The notes beneath the pieces are model-generated. The model searched no databases, was not told where the DNA came from, and saw nothing but the letters and a program-made list of their open reading frames with translations. A stretch of DNA of 64,000 bases from Duganella dendranthematis (lineage in GTDB: Bacteria > Pseudomonadota > Gammaproteobacteria > Burkholderiales > Burkholderiaceae_D). Within the stretch, counting starts at the first letter, position 1. Every line of letters starts with the position of its first letter. Of this stretch, positions 26,965 to 36,496 are shown piece after piece. The stretch lies in NCBI RefSeq assembly GCF_012849375.1, contig NZ_CP051684.1:2790001-2854000 (forward strand), in the 5' to 3' direction. A program made the translations under genes and the position numbers.

Positions 26965-28695
26965 CTAAGCCGCGCTCTCCACGCGGTTGCGGCCTTTGCG
27001 CTTGGCGCTGTACAGCGCCAGGTCGGCCGCATGCAGCAGATCGTCCAGCGCCGCCGCAGGTCCAGTGGCGCTGGCGACGCCGAAGCTGGCCGTCACCCGC
27101 AGCAGCTGGCCATCGGCCAGCGTCAATGGCGCCGAGGCGATGGCGAGCCGCAGACGCTCGGCCAGCGCGCAAGCCTGTTCCAGCTGGCAGTAGGCCGGCA
27201 TCACCACAAACTCTTCGCCGCCATGGCGCGCCAGGATTTCGCCGTCGCGCAATTCATCGCGCACCAGCGCCGCTATCCGTATCAGCACCTGGTCGCCGGC
27301 TTCGTGGCCGTGGGCGTCGTTGACCGCCTTGAAGTGATCGATATCAAACAGCAGCACCGCCAGCGTTTCCCGGCAGTCGCGCGCGCGTTGCAGCCGCTGG
27401 TTGCTGGCGGCGACAAACGCGCGCCGATTCAGGATGCCGGTCAGGTAGTCGGTGTTGGCGCGTAGCCGCAGTTCGTCGATCAGGCTTTGGCGCTCCAGTT
27501 CCAGCTGCTGGCGCTCGATGCTGTTAGTGCGCAGCGTGGCCAGCGCGCGCAGCATGTCGCCGATTTCGTCGGCGCGCTGCGAGCCGCCAGAGTCGCGCGA
27601 GTAGTCGCCATTCCCCAATCGAATCACCGCGCGGGTGGCGCGCAGCAGCGGCACGATCACGCGCCGCCGCACGATCAGCAGCAACAGCGTGAGCGACAGC
27701 AGGATGGCGATGCCGGACAGGGTGGCGATCCACAGTTCGCGGCGCGCGTGCTCATGGTCGTTTTGCGCCTGCGTCTCGGCTTCCTGCAGCAGTTCGTCGC
27801 GCAGCGCCAGGATCGGCGTCATGGTCGGCACGTAGCGCTGCGCCAGTTGCGCGGTATCGAGCTCGTAGGCGCGGCCGGCGCGGCTGGCCTGTTCGATGTC
27901 GGTCACCAGTTGCAGGCCTTCGCCGAAGTAGATGTCGTCCACGCGCTGCGTCACGATGGCCAGGTTGCCGCCGCTGTCGGTCGCCTGCACTTGCTGGCGC
28001 AGCTGGGCGATGCGGCCGCGCAGCATTTGCAGCCGCGTGTACTCGGCCGGCGTCAGCGCCTGACGCGTGGCCAGCGGCACGGTCAGCAGGGAGCCGAGGC
28101 GGCCGGCGTACTCGCGCAGTTCGACCGCGTAGCGCGCCTTGATCAGCGCCCGCGTGATGCGCGGGTACGCCAGTTCGGAGGCCTGCGTGTAGCTGGTGAC
28201 GGCGTCCAGCGCCAGTGGCACCAGCCCGAACATCTGCTCGATGGCTTGCTTCAGTTGTTCCGGCGTGCGTTCGGCCGGCGGCAGGGCGGCCACCTGGTCG
28301 ACGCTGTGGCGCGCCGCCGCCAGCGCCGCACGCAGCGGCGTCAGCACCACCCGCCGTGGCACGCTGCCGGCGGCTGGACGGTTGCCGTCATCGGCCAGCA
28401 GTTCGCGCTCCAGCTGCAGTAGCGCCAGGTCGGTGGCGGCGCGGCCGCGCTGCAGACGTTCGCGCCGCGCCGGATCGGCAGTAACACGTTCTCCCAGCAC
28501 GGCGTTAACCGGGCCGCGCTCAAACGACAGTTTTTCCGCCGCCACCATGGCGGCGCGCGTCAGCCGCAGCGCTTGCAGGCCGGCGTCGGTGGCGTCATAG
28601 CGCAGCCAGGCGTTGCGGGTGATGTGGCCCAGCATGCCGCATACCAGCAACGCCAAAACGGCGGTGGACAGCGAGAGCAGGCGGGTCAGCTTCAT
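26965..28695 (-). CDS. Membrane diguanylate cyclase with HAMP
   Basis: 576 residues. A first membrane helix (about 5-25), a periplasmic helical sensor region of about 280 residues and a second helix (about 318-340, ATLSGIAILLSLTLLLLIV) lead into a HAMP domain and a C-terminal GGDEF domain. The active motif is GGEEF in ARHGGEEFVVM, a functional variant, so it should make c-di-GMP. The inhibitory-site position reads RDGE instead of RxxD, so product inhibition may be weakened. It is convergent with the serine hydrolase gene with one base between stops. Confidence 0.92.
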   Translation of the reverse strand: MKLTRLLSLSTAVLALLVCGMLGHITRNAWLRYDATDAGLQALRLTRAAMVAAEKLSFERGPVNAVLGERVTADPARRERLQRGRAATDLALLQLERELLADDGNRPAAGSVPRRVVLTPLRAALAAARHSVDQVAALPPAERTPEQLKQAIEQMFGLVPLALDAVTSYTQASELAYPRITRALIKARYAVELREYAGRLGSLLTVPLATRQALTPAEYTRLQMLRGRIAQLRQQVQATDSGGNLAIVTQRVDDIYFGEGLQLVTDIEQASRAGRAYELDTAQLAQRYVPTMTPILALRDELLQEAETQAQNDHEHARRELWIATLSGIAILLSLTLLLLIVRRRVIVPLLRATRAVIRLGNGDYSRDSGGSQRADEIGDMLRALATLRTNSIERQQLELERQSLIDELRLRANTDYLTGILNRRAFVAASNQRLQRARDCRETLAVLLFDIDHFKAVNDAHGHEAGDQVLIRIAALVRDELRDGEILARHGGEEFVVMPAYCQLEQACALAERLRLAIASAPLTLADGQLLRVTASFGVASATGPAAALDDLLHAADLALYSAKRKGRNRVESAA

Positions 28696-28842
28696 GAAAA
28701 TAGTTGAATACGTTTACAAGTAAACAATATGCCACAAAGCGACTTGCAATGGTGAGGAATGGTACAATGCCGCCCTCGCGTCGCTGCCCCTGCCTGGACA
28801 GGATGGCAAGGTTGAACGCTTACTATCGAGGGAAAGAATTCT

Positions 28843-29202
28843 ATGCAACGTATTATGCTGCGCTCCAAGCTGCACCGCGTAACGGTGACCCAGGCCGACC
28901 TGAACTACGAAGGTTCCTGCGGTATCGACGTGGACCTGCTGGAAGCCGCCGATATCAAAGTCAACGAGCAGATCGAACTGTATAACGTCAACAACGGTGA
29001 GCGTTTCGCCACCTACGCCATTCCTGGCAAGCGCGGCAGTGGTGAGATTTCGCTGAACGGCGCCGCCGCCCGCAAGGCGCAGCTGGGCGACCTGCTAATC
29101 ATTTGCACCTATGGTCCGATGACCGACCAGGAAATCGAAACCCACGTGCCGAAGCTGGTGTTTGTGGATGAAAACAACAAAATCAAAAGCATCAAGAAAT
29201 AA
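28843..29202 (+). CDS. panD: Aspartate 1-decarboxylase
   Basis: 119 residues, the normal PanD length. The self-processing site is visible as YEGSCGID with the Gly24-Ser25 bond; cleavage yields the pyruvoyl cofactor at Ser25. The enzyme makes beta-alanine from aspartate for pantothenate and coenzyme A synthesis in the cytoplasm. GAGGGA lies upstream of the ATG. The gene is not beside panB or panC here. It ends at a strong terminator. Confidence 0.97.
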   Translation: MQRIMLRSKLHRVTVTQADLNYEGSCGIDVDLLEAADIKVNEQIELYNVNNGERFATYAIPGKRGSGEISLNGAAARKAQLGDLLIICTYGPMTDQEIETHVPKLVFVDENNKIKSIKK

Positions 29203-29218
29203 ATAAAAGGCAGTAAAT

Positions 29219-29249
29219 GAAAAGGCGCTCCGTGGAGCGCCTTTTTTAT
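29219..29249. terminator. Bidirectional terminator after panD
   Basis: A-run, a stem of about 10 bp (GGCGCTC and GAGCGCC core) with a CGTG loop, then a T-run. The A-run and T-run make it usable from both directions, serving panD and the convergent Crp/Fnr gene, whose stop overlaps its edge. Confidence 0.93.
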
Positions 29250-29869
29250 TACCGCTTGCTGCCGTCCAGCCGCAATAGCTGCGACATGTACTGCGGCGTA
29301 ATGCCCAGGAACGACGCCACCACCTTCTGCGAAATGCGTTGCTCCAGCCCCGGATACTCGCGGCGGAAGGCATTCAGGCGGCCCTGCGCCGGCGAGGCGT
29401 TCAGGTACAGCCGGCGGCTCTGGTCGATGATGCTGCGCTGGGCTGCGCCCAGGTAGTAATCGCGCATGTCGCTGTTGCGTTTATACAGCGCGCTGATTTC
29501 CGACCAGTCCAGCCGATAGCCATGTATGGCCGTCTCCGCCACCACAAAATTCAATGCCGGTTCCGATTCGCACGAACGCAACAGATCGTCATGGGCGCCG
29601 ACCGACTCGCCGTCGGTCTGGAAGTGCTGCGTGACTTCGTTGCCGGCCTCGGTAATGAAGCCGGTACGCGTGACGCCGCTGTGCAGCCAGTGCACATACT
29701 GCGCCGGCGTGCCGATGCGTTGCAGGTATTCGCCCTTGCGCATGCTGAAAGGGACAGCCAGCGGCGCCAGCTGGCGCGAGGCTTCGTCGTACAGTTCTGG
29801 GGTCACGCCGTAACGGCGTGACACGACTTCGCGGTATTTAGCGCGGTGTTCTAGGAATGCGTTGCTCAT
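29249..29869 (-). CDS. Crp/Fnr family transcriptional regulator
   Basis: 206 residues. Residues 20-130 are a cyclic-nucleotide-binding-like beta roll (MRKGEYLQRIGTPAQYVHWLHSG). Residues 150-206 form a C-terminal helix-turn-helix with ISQKVVASFLGITPQYMSQLLR. No cysteine cluster of the FNR type is present, so an Fe-S oxygen sensor is unlikely. The effector is unknown. It is monocistronic and shares a terminator with panD. Confidence 0.88.
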   Translation of the reverse strand: MSNAFLEHRAKYREVVSRRYGVTPELYDEASRQLAPLAVPFSMRKGEYLQRIGTPAQYVHWLHSGVTRTGFITEAGNEVTQHFQTDGESVGAHDDLLRSCESEPALNFVVAETAIHGYRLDWSEISALYKRNSDMRDYYLGAAQRSIIDQSRRLYLNASPAQGRLNAFRREYPGLEQRISQKVVASFLGITPQYMSQLLRLDGSKR

Positions 29870-30120
29870 CTCAGTTGTTTGGGAGTGGCGTGGGAACAGT
29901 CGACAAGGTTGTCTTTAAAGCCAACGATGTAAACGGCTGTACAAGTTAATCCGAAAGTGTAAACCTTTTCCCAGTCCATGACACAAGATTTGTTGCAAAT
30001 TAGAATGGAAATTAAAAATTTATTTCAAACTTCAAACAGTTGAAGAAGTTGCTTTTATTCATGATTTCGGAGTTACTATAGCGCTACGATAGAACCATAA
30101 TTTTCCAGTGGAGACTCCGC

Positions 30121-31729
30121 ATGAAAATCAGTGACCTCAGCATAGGCCGCCGCCTTGCCTTGGGCTTTGCCATCATCCTTGCCGTACTGATCCTGAACAC
30201 CGGTCTCGGCATTTACCGCCTGCAAGGCGTGGCCTCCGCCACCCGCGACATGATGCAAACACCGCTGGCCAAGGAACGCCTGATTTCCGACTGGTACCGC
30301 ACGGTCTTTGCCGGCATCCGCCGCACCACCGCCATCGCCAAGAGCGCCGATCCGTCGCTGGCCACCTTCTTTGCGGACGAGGCCAAGGAAGGCGTCAACT
30401 TCGCCTCCAGCCTGGTCAAGCAGATCGAAGCGCTGACCGACGAGCGCGACAAGAAGCTGATGGAAGAACTGGTGGAGATGCGCAAGCTCTACGTCAGTTC
30501 GCGCGACAACGTGATGAAGGCCAAGAGCGCCGGCAACGACGCCGAAGCCACGCGCCTGCTGGAGCAGGTCTATCTGCCGGCCGCCAAGACTTATGAAGGC
30601 AAGCTGCAAAACATCCTCGACCACCAGCGCAAGGAAATCGACGCCGCCGCGTCCCGCATCGACGAGGTGGCGGCGCAGAGCCGCAACCTGCTGGTGATGC
30701 TGGCGATCCTGGTGGTGGCGTTTGGCGTGGCCTTCGCCTGGTGGCTGACCAGCGGCATCACGCGGCCGATCAATGAAGCGGTGGCGCTGGCCGAATCGGT
30801 GGCTGAGGGCGACCTGGTCGACCATCGCCATGGCGCGCACGACGATTACAGCAAGGATGAAACGGGCAAGCTGCTGCACGCGCTGCAGCGCATGTCGGCC
30901 AGCCTGGTGCGCATCGTCGGCGATGTGCGCAACGGGACGGAGACGATCACCACCGCGTCGACGGAGATCGCCGCCGGCAATCTGGACCTGTCGTCGCGCA
31001 CCGAGGAACAGGCCAGCGCGCTGGAGGAAACCGCGTCGTCGATGGAAGAGCTGACCAGCACCGTCAAGCAGAATGCCGAGAACGCCCGTCAGGCCAACCA
31101 GCTGGCTGCCCAGCGCGGCCGAGGTGGCGCAGCGCGGCGGTGCCGAGGTGTCGGACGTGGTGCAGACCATGGCTTCCATCGATCAATCGTCGAAGAAGAT
31201 TGTCGACATCATCGGCGTGATCGATGGCATCGCGTTCCAGACCAACATCCTGGCCTTGAACGCGGCGGTGGAAGCGGCGCGCGCCGGCGAGCAGGGACGC
31301 GGCTTTGCCGTGGTGGCTTCCGAAGTGCGCAATCTGGCGCAGCGCTCGGCCGCCGCCGCCAAGGAAATCAAGACGCTGATCGACGATTCGGTCGGCAAGG
31401 TGGAAACCGGCACCCGGCTGGTGGGCCAGGCCGGCAGCACCATGGAGCAGGTGGTCAGCAGCATCCAGCGCGTGACTGCCATCATGGCCGAGATCAGCAA
31501 CGCCAGCGTCGAGCAGACCCACGGCATCGAACAGATCAACGTCGCCATCTCGCAGATGGACCATGTGACGCAGCAGAACGCCGCGCTGGTGGAGCAGGCC
31601 GCAGCGGCGGCCGGCGCCATGCAGGAACAGGCCGCGCAGCTGGCCGACGCGGTCAGCATCTTCAAGCTCGATGCTGCGCCGCAGCGCGCCGTCTTGCGCA
31701 GCGCAGCACGGCCGCTGCTGGCAAGCTGA
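30121..31729 (+). pseudogene. Methyl-accepting chemotaxis protein, frameshifted
   Basis: A membrane receptor of about 535 residues broken by a single-base frameshift. The first frame gives TM1 (about 12-34), a periplasmic four-helix-bundle-type sensor, TM2 (about 190-212), HAMP and the start of the signalling domain up to [10 protein letters not shown]. At the CCC run 31109-31111 there is one extra C; removing it restores [18 protein letters not shown] in the next frame. The conserved hairpin tip [21 protein letters not shown] then follows and the frame runs to 31729. As written, the first frame gives a nonsense tail to 31776. It could be a real inactivation or a base-calling error. It opens the chemotaxis island. 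Confidence 0.85.
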
Positions 31730-31863
31730 CACTGGGTTGTATCGGTGCAACAGCAATAGCATTCACCATCGCGTGATGGCGCGTGCGCGGGTTTCTGCGC
31801 TACAGTGGGACTTCCGGAGGCGCCGATCCAGCGGCGCCCCGCTCCGAAGCGAGGTGAGGTCCA

Positions 31864-33027
31864 GTGAAGAACTCAACCGGTGTCACTAGCAAAACAATAG
31901 TACCGCTTGGCCTAGCCGCCGCCGGCGCCTTGGGCACGGTTGTGGCCGGATGGAGCGCCTGGGGCTGGTTCACGTTGATCTGGGCCGTGCTGTTGCTGGG
32001 CGCCGCCGCCTGGCTGACGCGCGACACCGGCTTCAGTGCCAGCGCCGCCACCGGCGACAACCCGATGATCGACAACTATCTTGCAAGCCGCGAGCACTTC
32101 GGTGACGCGGTGCTGCCGGTGTGGTGCCGGCATATCGAAAACTCCCGTACGCAGATGGAGGAAGCGGTGTCCGACCTGGCGTCGCGCTTCTCCAGCATCG
32201 TCGACAAACTGGACAACGCGCTGCACGTATCCGGCGCCGCCAACCAGAGCGGCAGTTCAATGACCGAGGTGTTTGCGCACAGCGAAACGCAACTCGGCTC
32301 GGTGGTGACGTCGATGAAATCGGCGATGGCGTCCAAGCACGCCATGCTGGGACAAATCAAGGATCTGGAACGCTTCACGCGCGAGCTGCGCGGCATGGCC
32401 GAGGGTGTGGCCAGCATCGCCGCGCAAACCAATCTGCTGGCGCTCAATGCGGCGATCGAAGCGGCGCGTGCCGGTCCGGCCGGCGCCGGCTTCGCGGTGG
32501 TGGCCACCGAGGTGCGCATGCTGTCGATGCGCTCGGCCGAAACCGGCAAGGAAATCACCAACCGCGTGGGCCTGATCAGCAGCGCCATCCTGGCCGCCAG
32601 CCAGGCCGCCGAACAATCCAGCGAGGCGGAAGACAAATCGATGCAGTCGGCCGAGGGCATGATCGAGGCGGTGCTTAACGAATTCCGCCAGATGACGGAC
32701 GCGCTGGTGCAGTCGTCCGAACTGCTCAAGCAGGAGAGCGTCGGCATCCAGGGCGAAGTGGGCGAGGCGCTGGTGCAGCTGCAGTTCCAGGACCGCGTCA
32801 GCCAGGTGATGTCGCACGTGCGCGAGAACATGGAGCGCTTGCCGGCGGTGCTGCGCGAGCACCGGGCCGCCTACGAAGCCAGCGGCGTGCTAGATGCGCT
32901 CGACCCGGACGTGCTGCTGCGCGAACTGCAGAAGACCTACGCGATGGCGGAAGAACACGCGGTGCACAGCGGCGCCAGACTGGCGGCGCCTGCCGCAACG
33001 GACGCCGATGAAGTTACTTTTTTCTGA
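31864..33027 (+). CDS. Short receptor-like MCP without periplasmic sensor
   Basis: 387 residues from a GTG with GGTGAGG upstream. Two membrane helices (about 9-33 and 35-53) are separated by almost nothing, so no extracytoplasmic sensor exists. The cytoplasmic part is helical and contains a receptor tip-like segment, [22 protein letters not shown], near residues 180-203. The hairpin after the tip is shorter than in classical receptors, and the tail ends DEVTFF. It is the first gene of the tightly spaced che run and 13 bp before cheY. It may be an internal signal input or a CheA/CheY-interacting adaptor; its exact role is unknown. Confidence 0.8.
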   Translation: MKNSTGVTSKTIVPLGLAAAGALGTVVAGWSAWGWFTLIWAVLLLGAAAWLTRDTGFSASAATGDNPMIDNYLASREHFGDAVLPVWCRHIENSRTQMEEAVSDLASRFSSIVDKLDNALHVSGAANQSGSSMTEVFAHSETQLGSVVTSMKSAMASKHAMLGQIKDLERFTRELRGMAEGVASIAAQTNLLALNAAIEAARAGPAGAGFAVVATEVRMLSMRSAETGKEITNRVGLISSAILAASQAAEQSSEAEDKSMQSAEGMIEAVLNEFRQMTDALVQSSELLKQESVGIQGEVGEALVQLQFQDRVSQVMSHVRENMERLPAVLREHRAAYEASGVLDALDPDVLLRELQKTYAMAEEHAVHSGARLAAPAATDADEVTFF

Positions 33028-33040
33028 GGATAGATAAGAC

Positions 33041-33409
33041 ATGGCAAAAACCATTATGGTGGTCGATGATTCAGCTTCGCTGCGGCAGGTGGTGGGCATT
33101 GCGCTGAAAGGCGCGGGATACGAAGTAATCGAGGGACGCGACGGCGTTGATGCGCTGTCCAAATGCACCGGGCAGAAAATCCATCTGGTGGTGTGCGACG
33201 TGAACATGCCAAATATGGACGGCATCACCTTCGTCAAGCAGTTCAAGCAGCTGCCCAACTATAAATTCACGCCGGTGATCATGCTGACCACCGAGTCGCA
33301 AGAGAGCAAGAAGGAAGAGGGCAAGGCCGCAGGCGCCAGGGCGTGGGTGGTCAAGCCGTTCAAACCGGAAGTGCTGCTGGGCGCCGTGGCCAAGCTGGTA
33401 CTGCCATAA
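33041..33409 (+). CDS. cheY: Chemotaxis response regulator CheY
   Basis: 122 residues, a single receiver domain. The acid pocket (VVDDSASLRQ), phospho-acceptor D53 in CDVNMPNMDG, the switch Thr in MLTTESQ and K in VVKPFKPE are all present. It should carry phosphate from CheA to an output such as the flagellar motor, or act as a phosphate sink. It lies between the short receptor-like gene and the STAS gene in the che operon. Confidence 0.95.
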   Translation: MAKTIMVVDDSASLRQVVGIALKGAGYEVIEGRDGVDALSKCTGQKIHLVVCDVNMPNMDGITFVKQFKQLPNYKFTPVIMLTTESQESKKEEGKAAGARAWVVKPFKPEVLLGAVAKLVLP

Positions 33410-33438
33410 TCGATTGAGCTAACTGGACGGAGGCTGCG

Positions 33439-33735
33439 ATGGCGGACGACGTTACCCGGATTTCCCTGGACGGCGAACTGACGATCTACCGCGCCGCCGA
33501 TCTGAAAGTCAGCGTGCTGGAAGCGCTGCGCAAGACGCGCGTGCTGGAAATCGATTTGTCCGGCGTGATCGAACTGGATACCGCCGGCCTGCAAGTGCTG
33601 ATGCTGGCCAAGCAGACCGCGGCGGCGGAGCAGCGCGAACTGCGGCTGCTGCAGCACAGCCCCGCCGTGGTGGAAATTATTGAGATGCTGGACCTGGTCG
33701 CCTTCTTCGGCGACGCCGTGCTGATACACGCTTGA
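33439..33735 (+). CDS. STAS domain protein of the che operon
   Basis: 98 residues, a lone STAS domain. The motif after the second strand reads LDTAGLQVL. In SpoIIAA-type antagonists the second residue after Asp is the phosphorylated serine; here it is alanine and the first is threonine, as in MlaB-like STAS proteins. Classical serine phosphorylation is therefore unlikely. It lies between cheY and cheA with 9 bp to cheA, so it probably acts on the Che system, for example as a CheA-binding modulator. That role is inferred. Confidence 0.85.
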   Translation: MADDVTRISLDGELTIYRAADLKVSVLEALRKTRVLEIDLSGVIELDTAGLQVLMLAKQTAAAEQRELRLLQHSPAVVEIIEMLDLVAFFGDAVLIHA

Positions 33736-33744
33736 GGGGACGCC

Positions 33745-35916
33745 ATGAACCTGGACGACGCGCTACAGACCTTTATCGCCGAAAGCCGCGAGCTGCTGGA
33801 GGAGATGGAGAACGCTCTGCTGAATGTGGACCTGGCCGGCGACCAGGACGAAGCGATCAACGCCATCTTCCGCGCTGCGCACACCATCAAGGGCTCGGCG
33901 GGGCTGTTCAGCCTTGATCATATTGTCGCCTTCACGCACGTGGTGGAAAGCCTGCTGGACAAGGTGCGCGACGGCAGCGTGACGCTCAACGACGAGATGG
34001 TGGTGCTGCTGCTGTCCTGCTGCGATTACCTGTCCGGCATGATCAACGGACTGGCCGCCGGCCAGCATGAGCAGAACCCCGATACCGCGCCGGAAGGCGA
34101 GATGCTGCAACAGCAACTGCGCCGCCACATGGACGGCGAGGCGACGGCATCATCGGCGGCGGTGGCGGCCCACTTGACGGTGAATGCGGAGCCCAGCGTC
34201 GAACGCATCGACAGCGAGCGTGGGGACAGCGACTACTGGCACATCTCGCTGCGCTTCGGCCGCGTGGTGCTGCAAAACGGCATGGACCCCATCGCCTTCC
34301 TGCGCTACCTGGGCAAGCTGGGACGCATCGTCGGCATCGCCACCATCCCGGACGCGCTGCCGTCCGCCGACGAAATGGATGCGGAACTGTGCTATCTGGG
34401 TTTTGAAATCGCCTTTGACAGCACGGCCGATCGCGAAGCCATCGCCGGCGTATTTGAATTTGTGCAGGACGATTGCGAGATCCGCATTATCCCGCCCAAC
34501 AGCAAGGTGTCGGAATACGTCAACCTGATACGCTCGTTGCCGGAGCGCGCCGCGCGGCTGGGCGAGATCCTGGTCCGCTGCGGCAGCGTCACCGCGCATG
34601 AACTGGAAGAGGCGCTGCAACAGCAGTCCGGCAAGCAGGATAGCGCGCCGGCGCAGCAACTGGGCAGCATCCTGGTCGACGGCGGCAATGTGCCGCCGGT
34701 GGTGGTGGAAGCCGCGCTGGCCAAGCAGAAACAGGTCAGCGAACAGAAGGCGCAGGAGAGCCGCTCGATCCGCGTCGATTCCGACAAGCTGGATCGGCTG
34801 ATCGACCTGGTGGGCGAACTGATTATCGCCGGCGCGCGCGCCAACCTGATAGGCCAGCGCATACAAAACACCGAACTACTGGAGTGCACCTCGACGCTCA
34901 CCGGCCTGGTGGAGGACGTGCGCGACGCCGCGCTGGAACTGCGCATGGTGAAGATCGGCGCCACCTTCAACCGTTTCCAGCGCGTGGTGCATGACGTGGC
35001 GCGGGAACTGGGCAAGGACATCGGTCTGATCGTCGACGGCGAGGATTCGGAGCTGGACAAAACCGTCGTCGAGAAAATCGGCGATCCGCTGATGCACCTG
35101 GTACGCAACGCCATGGACCACGGCATCGAGCCAGCCGAGGTGCGGGTGGCCGCCGGCAAACCTGCCAAGGGCATGATCAAGCTGAATGCCTTCCACGAAT
35201 CGGGCAGCATCGTGATTGAGGTCAGTGACGACGGCGGCGGCCTGCGCAAGGAGAAGATCCTGGCCAAGGCCATCGAGCGCGGACTGGTGGACCCGGAACG
35301 CAAGCTGACCGACAGCGAAATCTACAACCTGATTTTTGAAGCCGGCTTCTCGACGGCGGAGAAGATCACCAACCTGTCCGGGCGCGGCGTCGGCATGGAT
35401 GTGGTCAAGCGCAATATCCAGGCGCTGCGCGGCAGCGTGGACGTCGGCAGCAAGGAAGGGCAGGGCACCACGGTGACGGTGCGTTTGCCGCTGACGCTGG
35501 CCATCATCGATGGCTTCCTGGTGCAGGTGGGGTCGTCGGTCTTCGTCATCCCGTTGGACATGATCGAAGAGTGCATTGAGTACGCCACCGAGCCGGGACA
35601 GGACTACACCAATTTGCGCGGCCAGGTGCTGCCGCTGGTGCGCCTGCGTCAGGTGTTCCGCATCGACGGCGCGGCCACGCGGCGCGAGAGCATCGTGGTA
35701 CTCAAGTTCGGCAACCAGCGCGCCGGTTTGGTTGTGGATACGCTGCTGGGCGAATTCCAGACCGTGATCAAGCCCTTGAGCCCCCTGTTCAGCGAAGTGA
35801 AATGCATCAGCGGCTCCACCATCCTGGGCAGCGGCGAAGTGGCCTTGATCCTGGACGTGGCGGCCCTGATGCATGTCGTCGGCGCCAAGGGCGCCGTGGC
35901 GGCACTGGCCGCATAG
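33745..35916 (+). CDS. cheA: Chemotaxis histidine kinase CheA
   Basis: 723 residues. The P1/Hpt domain has H46 in AAHTIKGSAG. A middle segment (about 160-260) has two related halves and probably replaces or includes P2. P3 dimerisation begins at SIRVDSDKLDRLIDLVGELII (about 340). The P4 ATPase shows LVRNAMDHGIEP and GRGVGMDVVKRNI. P5, the CheW-like domain, fills the C-terminus. It autophosphorylates under receptor control and passes phosphate to CheY and CheB. The start at 33745 has GAGGGG upstream. It sits in the middle of the che operon, 12 bp before cheW. Confidence 0.96.
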   Translation: MNLDDALQTFIAESRELLEEMENALLNVDLAGDQDEAINAIFRAAHTIKGSAGLFSLDHIVAFTHVVESLLDKVRDGSVTLNDEMVVLLLSCCDYLSGMINGLAAGQHEQNPDTAPEGEMLQQQLRRHMDGEATASSAAVAAHLTVNAEPSVERIDSERGDSDYWHISLRFGRVVLQNGMDPIAFLRYLGKLGRIVGIATIPDALPSADEMDAELCYLGFEIAFDSTADREAIAGVFEFVQDDCEIRIIPPNSKVSEYVNLIRSLPERAARLGEILVRCGSVTAHELEEALQQQSGKQDSAPAQQLGSILVDGGNVPPVVVEAALAKQKQVSEQKAQESRSIRVDSDKLDRLIDLVGELIIAGARANLIGQRIQNTELLECTSTLTGLVEDVRDAALELRMVKIGATFNRFQRVVHDVARELGKDIGLIVDGEDSELDKTVVEKIGDPLMHLVRNAMDHGIEPAEVRVAAGKPAKGMIKLNAFHESGSIVIEVSDDGGGLRKEKILAKAIERGLVDPERKLTDSEIYNLIFEAGFSTAEKITNLSGRGVGMDVVKRNIQALRGSVDVGSKEGQGTTVTVRLPLTLAIIDGFLVQVGSSVFVIPLDMIEECIEYATEPGQDYTNLRGQVLPLVRLRQVFRIDGAATRRESIVVLKFGNQRAGLVVDTLLGEFQTVIKPLSPLFSEVKCISGSTILGSGEVALILDVAALMHVVGAKGAVAALAA

Positions 35917-35928
35917 GAGAACCTTCAG

Positions 35929-36483
35929 ATGAACGCTGCAAACCAATCCTCTTCCAGCGTGGCCAGCTACGGCAGCAGCGCCGTCGCCGCGCTGCAAACC
36001 GAAGCCGCGCTGCCAAGCCAGTTCCTGACCTTCATGCTGGGCGATGAGCAGTACGCGGTCGGCATCCTGCACATCAAGGAGATCATCGAATACGGCAGCC
36101 TGGCGACGGTGCCGATGATGCCGGAATGTGTGCGCGGCGTGATCAACCTGCGTGGCGCGGTGGTGCCGGTGATGGACCTGTCGGCGCGCTTCGGCCGTCC
36201 GCCTAGCGTGATTGGCAAGCGTAGCTGCATCGTCATCGTGGAAGCTGGCGGGGAAGAGAAGCAGGTGCTGGGCATGCTGGTGGACGCTGTCAACGCCGTG
36301 GTGGAAATCGCTGCAACGGATATCGAACCGGCGCCGTCGTTCGGCACCCGCATCCGGCCCGACTTCATCGCCGGCATGGGCAAGCACAGTGGCCGTTTTG
36401 TGATCCTGCTCGACATCGAGCGCGTGCTGTCGGGCGAAGAGATCGTTGACCTGGCGCGCAGCACCGCTGCCGCCCAGGCGTGA
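35929..36483 (+). CDS. cheW: Chemotaxis adaptor CheW
   Basis: 184 residues. After a low-complexity N-terminal tail of about 25 residues, a CheW/SH3-like domain is clear: FMLGDEQYAVGILHIKEI, then MPECVRGVINLRGAVVPVMDL. It couples receptors to CheA P5. The C-terminal SGEEIVDLA tail is typical. It lies directly between cheA and cheR. Confidence 0.96.
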   Translation: MNAANQSSSSVASYGSSAVAALQTEAALPSQFLTFMLGDEQYAVGILHIKEIIEYGSLATVPMMPECVRGVINLRGAVVPVMDLSARFGRPPSVIGKRSCIVIVEAGGEEKQVLGMLVDAVNAVVEIAATDIEPAPSFGTRIRPDFIAGMGKHSGRFVILLDIERVLSGEEIVDLARSTAAAQA

Positions 36484-36496
36484 ATCGCGGTGCATC

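Noticed and set aside
23464..27032. Long minus-strand frames across the M1 peptidase and serine hydrolase genes
   Set aside because: The plus-strand genes have signal peptides, catalytic motifs and an ATGA junction; the opposite frames have none of these.
28740..28770. Possible sigma-70 promoter before panD (TTGCAA and TACAAT)
   Set aside because: The spacing is only 13 bp and no better -35 lies at 16-18 bp, so the pair is not a credible promoter.
28704..28985. 93-codon plus-strand frame before panD
   Set aside because: It overlaps the true panD start in another frame and has no good ribosome-binding site or family resemblance.
30001..30110. Promoter-like AT-rich stretch before the first receptor gene
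   Set aside because: The region is clearly AT-rich, but the best -35/-10 pair has a 19-bp spacer, so no specific site is claimed.
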